64,000 nucleotides of DNA from Muricea muricata (lineage: Eukaryota > Cnidaria > Anthozoa > Malacalcyonacea > Plexauridae). The notes under the pieces are model-generated. The model was not told the origin of the DNA. It did no database searches and was given only the letters and a program-made list of their open reading frames with translations. The DNA lies in contig OY979718.1 of the NCBI GenBank assembly GCA_963855995.1, positions 35,038,059 to 35,102,058 of the forward strand, written 5' to 3'. Shown here one piece after another: positions 58,122-64,000 of the stretch. Made by a program: the position numbers and the translations under genes. Position 1 is the stretch's first letter, and each line of letters starts with the position of its first letter.

Positions 58122-58274
58122 TTTTATGGCAGTTAAATTTGCAGCCTTGATAAAAATACTCTGATTGGCAAGCGCAGAAGCTTACACATATTGCTTTAGG
58201 ATAGGCAGGACAACTTGGACGGAAACATGCCGGGACAAAACATTGAACAGGTTCTTTTTGCGGGCAAGTTGGGC
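58122..58274 (-). CDS. CFV/CPAYP cysteine-rich module exon
   Basis: A 153-nt exon after TTTTTAG, ending at GTAAGT, phase 1-1. It encodes CPQKEPVQCFVPACFRPSCP with AYPKAICVSFCACQSEYF. The order CP..P..CFV..C...CPAYP.A.C....C..C is the same as in the plus-strand exon at 62803, and I recall such modules beside Kunitz and Kazal domains in marine invertebrate secreted proteins, but I have no accepted name for it. A Cys codon is split across its upstream intron with the Kazal exon (T + GC), confirming the junction. Confidence 0.78.
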
Positions 58275-58722
58275 CTAAAAATGAATTAATATTTAATCAG
58301 TGCGTATATTACACAATGTCTGTGTTAACAGCCCCAATAGATCATTTAAAGAAATACAGTCAACCATACAATGTAATGTTTTTTTTAAAAAATGCTTTTT
58401 ATTTTTCTTTGTATGGAACTTTTCTAATTTTCCTTGTTTTCTTAATTGCACTATGGTGTGACTTGTTTATGTAAAGATATTCTAGCGACCCTGGTTTACG
58501 TTGTGAGCCCAGAGGCAGCCATTTTAGAGGTTTCGAAAATGGTGACAGCTATTCTTAAGGTAAACAGGCAAATGTGCGCATTGTATTGTGGTTAAACATG
58601 CCTATTTAACTTTAAGCAAATTCGTCCAAATCACTGAAATCAGACCAGTCTTTGCATTTATTCAATTGCTAAATACTGTTAATGCATGTCGTGCAGGTGT
58701 TTGTACTGTGTATGTCACTTAC

Positions 58723-58878
58723 ATTTTCCAAATTTAATGATTTTGATATTTGTCTTGCTCCTGCATCTTGCACGAACCAATTCACATAAACCGTAATAAG
58801 TTTTACCATCAGATCCACACACCGTAGGAAGTCGAACCTTGTTGCGACAGGAATTGTTACAAAGTGATCTGCGGAACG
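58723..58878 (-). CDS. Kazal-type inhibitor domain exon
   Basis: A 156-nt exon from TTATAG to GTAAGT, phase 1-1. It encodes CNNSCRNKVRLPTVCGSDGK, then TYYGLCELVRARC and IIKFGKC: the six-Cys Kazal signature with VCGSDGKTY intact. The last Cys codon is completed by the next exon. Kazal domains inhibit serine proteases via a loop after the second Cys. Complete, so this exon is probably still functional. Confidence 0.87.
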
Positions 58879-58899
58879 CTATAAGGTGTATAAAAACAG

Positions 58900-60180
58900 A
58901 ATCCTATCAAATTCAAGTTCAAGTTAAGTAAATGTATATAGTAATGTGATAGTTGAATAACAATTTAATCGACGGCTCTATTTGTTTTAAAGTAATATTT
59001 GGGTAAGAACACGAGGTCTTGTATTCATGGACACAACTGTGTGGAAGAAAATGTGAGTTGTGTATCTACTTTGGGGGGGGGGGGTGCACGGACCAGCCAG
59101 ATAGGTCAGAAAAAACACCGAGCTGGTCGCTTGAGACACCGAGCTGTCTGTGAGACCATACATTTTCAGTACAGCACGTAAAAAAGGCTAAACAACTATT
59201 CCTCTCTTGCTCCAACTGTTAACAGTACGTCATGAAAAATTCTTACAAACGTTAGCATGTATGTTTAACAATACGACGTGAGAGCAAGAATATTTTGCAT
59301 TACGCCATCACCTGGAGAATCGGGACAAACAAATGTTGAAACATATAGATATTGAATTGTTTGGATATCATTACACATTGATTAATATTATGTGCATTTT
59401 ATTAGCATCTCATTCCCCTATTAGTAACACCCAATCCTTTGTGATAAGTATGGCTCTTCACATATTGTCATGGACTGCCTATGACATTAGTATTAATCAT
59501 TAAAGAACAAAGAATCATTGTTTTTCGTTTAGTGAAATCTGTCAAAACTACGAATACACATTTACTATGAAATATACCTCCCGTATGATTACCTATAGAA
59601 ACTATATGCCGCGGAGGGTTATCCTCCATACCTCAGCTCCTGTTTTTTTCTTCGAGTGCATGGTGGACCAATTGATACAAAATCTGTTCCAACCTTCTTG
59701 TAAATATGTTAGTTTCTTTTCACTTAAACACCTAAGCATATGGATTCTTTTATAACTTTATTTCCCTCCAGATTATAGCTAGTTCACCTGTATAAATTAT
59801 ACTCTACTATAACTGCTGTTTTATTTAATGCAAAGCCAAAGGATGCCCAGCATACTGTGGCAGCAACCACGCATGCGTATGATTACTCATTTACTCCATA
59901 TAATGGTTAATATTTTGAAACCACGGCGTCAATTAGATTAAAATACACAAATAAGTTGAAATGTTCTACTTTTAACCTTTATGTGTATCCAAACTCTTTG
60001 TGATATCAGTACTCTCAACCAATGACTGAAAATAAATATTCAATCACCATGTGAAAGATATTTAAAAACTATAGAAACATGTGACATAATGATCGCATGC
60101 AGCTTTGATCAGTAAGAAATCACAGCAAACCAATAATTTGAAAAAGCAACGAAAAAATCCGTAATTGTAATTTGCACGAT
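58900..60180. other. Intron-like stretch
   Basis: Lies between the signal-peptide and Kazal exons. A G run near 59072-59084. At 59838-59876 the plus strand reads KGCPAYCGSNHAC before a GTATGA, which may be a stray FOLN-like fragment, but its acceptor is weak. Confidence 0.35.
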
Positions 60181-60201
60181 ATGACAGTTTAAAAAGCTTA
60201 C

Positions 60202-60243
60202 CAAGGTAGCCAATGCTAAGGCGATTTGTAGAAGAGAGTTCAT
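60202..60243 (-). CDS. Signal-peptide exon of the inhibitor gene
   Basis: ATG at 60243 opens a 14-codon exon, MNSLLQIALALATL, ending at GTAAGC in phase 0. The hydrophobic run is a classic signal-peptide core. Same length and phase as the 43319 exon and near-identical design to 44490. The domain exons downstream need phase 1 entry, so a short linking exon like 44634-44673 is expected between 60200 and 58880, but I could not identify it. Confidence 0.58.
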
Positions 60244-60949
60244 TCGCTCTACAATATTCTGTATAACTGTTAGCTCAACCTTGTTTCATCTACTGTCAAT
60301 TATGCTTGAGTTAACTTGAGTACGTCAACTTTTTTGAGGCATAGACTCTATTTTATGCAAATGTCGTAGTGTGACATAAATAGGAAGGCGCCGGTCATAA
60401 TACACAATTGTTGATACACAACTATGGATAAATGCAAAACAACAGGAAATCAACAGAAAATTACTACCTGACCGCCCTAAGAGAATGCTTCAACGAAGAA
60501 GATCCGAGGACATGGAAGACTATATGTCTGAAGTGTACACTAGTTGTTACTTACGTTCCAAACTAACTTGTTGTTTTTAATAGTCCATGTACTCTGTCCA
60601 TGTACTCTATGTGTGTTATCATAATTGTGCGTATTATTGTATAAAGGGCCTGCAGTAATTGGACTCCTGGACGATACCATATCTATTGTGGATTAATCCT
60701 ACTTCCGTTACTACTAGTTACAACAATGAAATCACAAAAAAGCACTGCGTGGTATCAGCATTAGCCATGTCTGATTGAAGAAGATTAACAATTTCAAACT
60801 ATGTCACAACATTTCTCATAAATCCTTAAATCATGTTTGAATCACATAAAATTACGATGACTGCATATGAAATTAGTTTCGTATGGCTTTCACTAGATCG
60901 TGGACCACTCGTTTAGGTTCCTCGTAGGCTCCCGATCTCCGCATTGAAT

Positions 60950-61080
60950 CAAGAGTCAGATTTTATTTATTTGTCTATTTAATTTTGCCAAAAACACTTA
61001 ACAGATTTACAAATAGACATCTAGACAATAAGCATAGAGAAGAATAGCAGGGAGACCACAACAGTGTGCATTAACTGCTT
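60950..61080. repeat. Possible LINE 3' tail fragment
   Basis: TTTTATTTATTTGTCTATTTAATTTTGCCAAAAACACTT-like sequence is similar in style to 53985-54060 (TTATTTTATTTTAATTGATTC then GCCCAAAAATACATTACACAG). Both may derive from the reverse-oriented 3' end of the same retroelement. Judged by eye. Confidence 0.3.
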
Positions 61081-61713
61081 TTAAAAAAGTTAAAAAACGA
61101 AATTAAATGAGTTACTTGAAACCATGTCAGTCACAAAAGTTAATCCACGTTTAAGCCAGCAATAAATAACAATAATTAATCCACCAATTCTACACATGTT
61201 CAGAACAGATGTTATTAGCAAGTAAAAATGTTCATAATTATCATACAAGAAACAGTGAGAAATTGTTACAATTACCACTAGAAACTGGGGGCAAGCAACG
61301 TGCACATAATCCCTAGGTAAGATGGAGGAAGACTGTTATTGTTCTTGCCATATAATGACGTAACGGCTGTGTATCTATAATTGAACAAACAACGGCAAAT
61401 TCTTAACTGTATTTGTTACCTTGGCCATGCATCCAAGCTTGTGCATAAGCAGCGTATATAGCTCAGGGGTTCATACTCCAACATATATTCATGTTCTGCA
61501 GAAACCACTAATAGTTTTTATGGTGTGTGAACAGGAATATGTGAATATGGAGCCCACCCGCAACCCCCAATTATTATTGAGTAGCTGGCAACGCCGCTGC
61601 TGACAAATTACAAAACCGAACACCAATTGAGTATATTGTAAGTATTCTCTGGGACGTAGCCAGGGGGGGGAGCTGAGGGAGCCGCGGCTCCCCCCCCCCC
61701 TTTCGTTAATAGA

Positions 61714-61853
61714 GAGGTTTAGCAAAGACGACACAAGGCTTATGACAACGCCAAAGCGAGGTAAAAACGATGTGAAAATGCCGTGAGCAAATCTGGAGAT
61801 GGGCAATCACGGCATTTTACGTTGCATGACGTCACGTCTCTTTGCTAAACCTC
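61714..61853. mobile_element. 140-bp MITE, ends GAGGTTTAGCAAAGACG
   Basis: GAGGTTTAGCAAAGACG and CGTCTCTTTGCTAAACCTC are inverted, with inner AAAATGCCGTGA and TCACGGCATTTT also inverted. A G run and a C run (61663-61700) directly precede it. Non-coding. Confidence 0.78.
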
Positions 61854-61896
61854 CCAAGTATTTAACGCGATAGGCGCGTCAAACCTATCATTAACA

Positions 61897-61995
61897 ATTA
61901 GATTACGAGCTCGAGATTTCTATGAGGTGATAGTTGATGAGGGCGAAGCCCGAATCAACTATCACCGCATAGAAATCGAGAGCGAGTAATCTAAT
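61897..61995. repeat. 99-bp palindrome
   Basis: ATTAGATTACGAGCTCGAGA with TTTCTATGAGGTGATAGTTGA on the left mirrors TCAACTATCACCGCATAGAAA with TCGAGAGCGAGTAATCTAAT on the right, around GGGCGAAGCCC. The form is similar to the 3999-4158 palindrome. It would extrude as a hairpin. Confidence 0.88.
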
Positions 61996-62802
61996 TTTTT
62001 TGGTAGAATCACAGGTCAAACATAGAATATTCAACAGAAAATTTGATTTTTAAGCAATTTTTTTAAAAGAAATCTCTATAGGAAGATGATTGTTTCGCTA
62101 CTCGCTATCTATCGAGGAATATCGCTATCTATCAAATTCACCAAGAGGAAAACGGGGGCGTCCTATATCATGGAAACATGCTAACACAGGAGAAGAGCCA
62201 CGTAATTTTCATACCGACCATGACACATGATTAACCATTTAGTCAACAAACTGTGTAGGGGCAATTTGCTCAAAGCTGCATGGGTTAGTGCTAATCTTAA
62301 AGTTTAACCCACTGTTTAAGCTACTGCTTATCGTAATACTTGGGAAACCAAAACTACTATTGATCCAAACAAGATTCTTGATGAAATATTTTCACGATCA
62401 TAAACATGTTGTCAAATGATTTAAATTCCATCTGTTGACGTGTTATTTTACCCAGTGGCCTCGCAAGTACAGCCGGAAACAATTTTTAATTGCATGTATA
62501 TATCAATACTCATCGTATTCCAACCACCAACTGGCATCTCAGTGTGTGCAAAAAATCTGTCGGATTAGTACAAAAATCAGCGGCACTGATAGCAACCTAT
62601 GGCGTAGTTGCATGCTTAGCTCTTCTGTGTCTTGCAAGCACAGAATGCACAAATTCAAAAAATATCTTCTTCATCGGCCCGCATGTAGACATGTAGTTAA
62701 ATACAGTGGCTGCTTGAAACAAAAAGTCATGTAATATAATCGAAATTTATCACTCAATATGTATTTCGCTGTGCAACGGAATTGTGGTTGTTTATTTTTT
62801 AG

Positions 62803-62973
62803 GTATTTGCCCCCCTGATAAACCGTATGTAAACTGCTTTGTTGACCCTTGCGACTTCACTATATGTCCAGCCTATCCTGATGCAACTTGCATACCTGAT
62901 TACTGTGGTGGCTGTAATAAACGTTTTGAACTCAAGAGTGGTAAAGACGTGACACACAGATGCTTTTTAAAAG
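62803..62973 (+). CDS. CFVDPC/CPAYP cysteine-rich module exon
   Basis: A 171-nt plus-strand exon after TTATTTTTTAG, ending at GTGTCG, phase 1-1. It encodes CPPDKPYVNCFVDPCDFTIC with PAYPDATC and DYCGGC, the same module as the minus-strand exon at 58122. A frame at 62490-62696 carries a hydrophobic, signal-like run (GVVACLALLCLAST) but its phase does not clearly join. It marks a third secreted-protein locus, on the opposite strand to the main inhibitor gene. Confidence 0.68.
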
Positions 62974-63603
62974 GTGTCGTATGTTTTATTTTCAATATTT
63001 ACATGAATCTATATAGTTATGTACAGCATAGTTTATAGCTAATGTTTGTGACTTATTTTACTTGTCTCGGTTTTGCACTTGAAACACTGTTACGCAACCT
63101 GTGGACAACAAAGTCTTTGTGACTTTGCAACTAAAGGCCTAAAACGTTAATGCGAGCACATTTTTGTAGCTAAAACATATACCTGCAATGTGTGCGCAAA
63201 TTTAAGAGCAATTGGCCAACGTTATTTTACTAGGTGAGACTATATCTAGTGACTGTTATCAGTTTCACAGCTCTGCTAGAAATCGATTGTTTTCACAACT
63301 GCATGAATGTTGAAAACATTTACAGATCCAAAATTTGATTTCTGCCTGTACTACAGACTACTTATTGTTATATTAATTACTTACATTTGTTATCGATCCA
63401 TACTCGATTAGACGAGATATTGAGATCATCATATCCTCAATACCTGGTGTTCTAGCTGATCGTTTGTTTTCAGTGTATATAGAGTTATCTACTAAATAAT
63501 GGTTTTTGGTATTTTTATTCAGTCGAACAGGATGAATGAAATGGTTCTCTGGAAGCTATAGCTATTGTATGCCACCTTTTGCATGACAGTTGCTGCGTAT
63601 ACC

Positions 63604-63690
63604 TATATAGAGTCTATATAGAGTCTATATAGAGTCTATGTCTAGAGTCTATATAGAGTCTATATAGAGTCTATATAGAGTCTATGTCTA
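63604..63690. repeat. 12-bp tandem repeat (minisatellite)
   Basis: TATATAGAGTC units repeated about seven times with two TATGTCTAGAGTC-like variants. No gene. Remaining sequence to 64000 shows nothing recognisable. Confidence 0.88.
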
Positions 63691-64000
63691 GTTTTAGTTT
63701 TACAAGTGTAACAGCACATCATGTTCAGCTAACATATGTTACACCTGTCACAGTGAAATAAAATTCAAATCAATAAAAATATATACAGCAAAATGGTGTT
63801 TTTGCAATTTAATTATTTTTAAATAGACTGGTGGATCGTTTCTTATAAAAAAGAACAACCTAGAAAATATTGTATTGTTAAAATTCTAGTGAAGGGTCAA
63901 AATAAAAGAAATCAACACACCATCCAAAAATGTGTATCGGCATCGGCGCACTGGCATCTAAGTTTGATTCTGACAGGCGCAGGCAGGATCGGAGTATATG

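Larger units (their letters stand above)
52813..60243 (-). pseudogene. Multidomain secreted protease-inhibitor gene, disrupted
   Basis: Reverse-strand exons, listed separately, run from a signal-peptide exon (60202-60243) through Kazal, CFV/CPAYP, FOLN, two Kunitz and FOLN exons to a last exon starting at 55326. Nearly all are phase 1-1, so domains can be added or skipped without frame change. The last exon is split by a MITE (55129-55280) and by the foldback element (52830-54791). Removing both, with one copy of each duplication, leads to a TAA at 52813-52815 three codons beyond the insertion point. Gaps: no exon bridging phase 0 to phase 1 after the signal peptide was found, and one exon junction (57677) is out of phase with the next. 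It could be two or more adjacent paralogues. Confidence 0.6.

Noticed and set aside
62490..62696. Signal-peptide exon for the 62.8-kb module
   Set aside because: The hydrophobic run is far from the first Met and no donor gives the phase 1 exit needed to join the exon at 62803.
63604..63690. CRISPR-like array
   Set aside because: The 12-bp units have no unique spacers; it is a simple minisatellite.

Overview
The window is a repeat-dominated, AT-rich piece of an invertebrate nuclear genome. The evidence is spliced small exons with GT-AG borders, secreted Kunitz, Kazal and follistatin-like modules, BEL/Pao and LINE remnants, hAT, Tc1/mariner and PIF-like DNA transposons, and two protein families I associate with corals and sea anemones: an HUH-SF3 replication protein and a large CXC-tailed repeat protein. 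I infer a cnidarian, probably an anthozoan. No search was run, and a sponge or other marine invertebrate is not excluded.

Layout. 1-2.3 kb holds BEL/Pao and LINE debris. 2.35-2.84 kb is one exon of a secreted lectin-like protein (minus). 3.46-12.5 kb is an array of about 4-4.4 kb non-coding direct repeats carrying several small inverted-repeat elements. 12.5-23.7 kb is mostly non-coding, with a dead PIF/ISL2EU-type transposase at 14.8-15.4 kb and MITEs at 17.6, 18.6 and 19.6 kb. 23.7-29.6 kb is a nest: a frameshifted copy of a large repeat protein, then a LINE that is itself split by a 605-bp element with a perfect 8-bp target duplication, then a CXC zinc-binding tail. 30-36.3 kb is a run of DNA transposons with clear ends: a 702-bp element, mariner MITEs, hAT elements, and a 1.38-kb element with roughly 400-bp inverted repeats. 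36-43 kb is nearly featureless.

43.3-63 kb is the gene-bearing part. Small signal-peptide exons of 39-42 nt, all ending in phase 0, sit at 43.3 (minus), 44.5 (plus) and 60.2 kb (minus). They lead into cysteine-rich modules on phase 1-1 exons: Kazal, Kunitz, follistatin-like (FOLN) and a CFVDPC/CPAYP module. The largest locus (minus, about 60.2 to 52.8 kb) looks like a multidomain protease-inhibitor gene. Its last exon has been broken twice, by a 152-bp hAT MITE and by a 1.96-kb foldback element next to the original stop codon. Both insertions are supported by target-site duplications. Between the small secreted-peptide gene and this locus lie a Tc1-type transposase with one homopolymer frameshift (45.7-46.8 kb) and an HUH-SF3 replication initiator (47.4-48.7 kb) whose single long frame is interrupted by one amber codon.

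Best candidates for follow-up are the HUH-SF3 element, the twice-hit inhibitor gene, the foldback element, and the tandem array. I saw no CRISPR array and no bacterial-style operon, and I recognised no tRNA or rRNA gene by eye.
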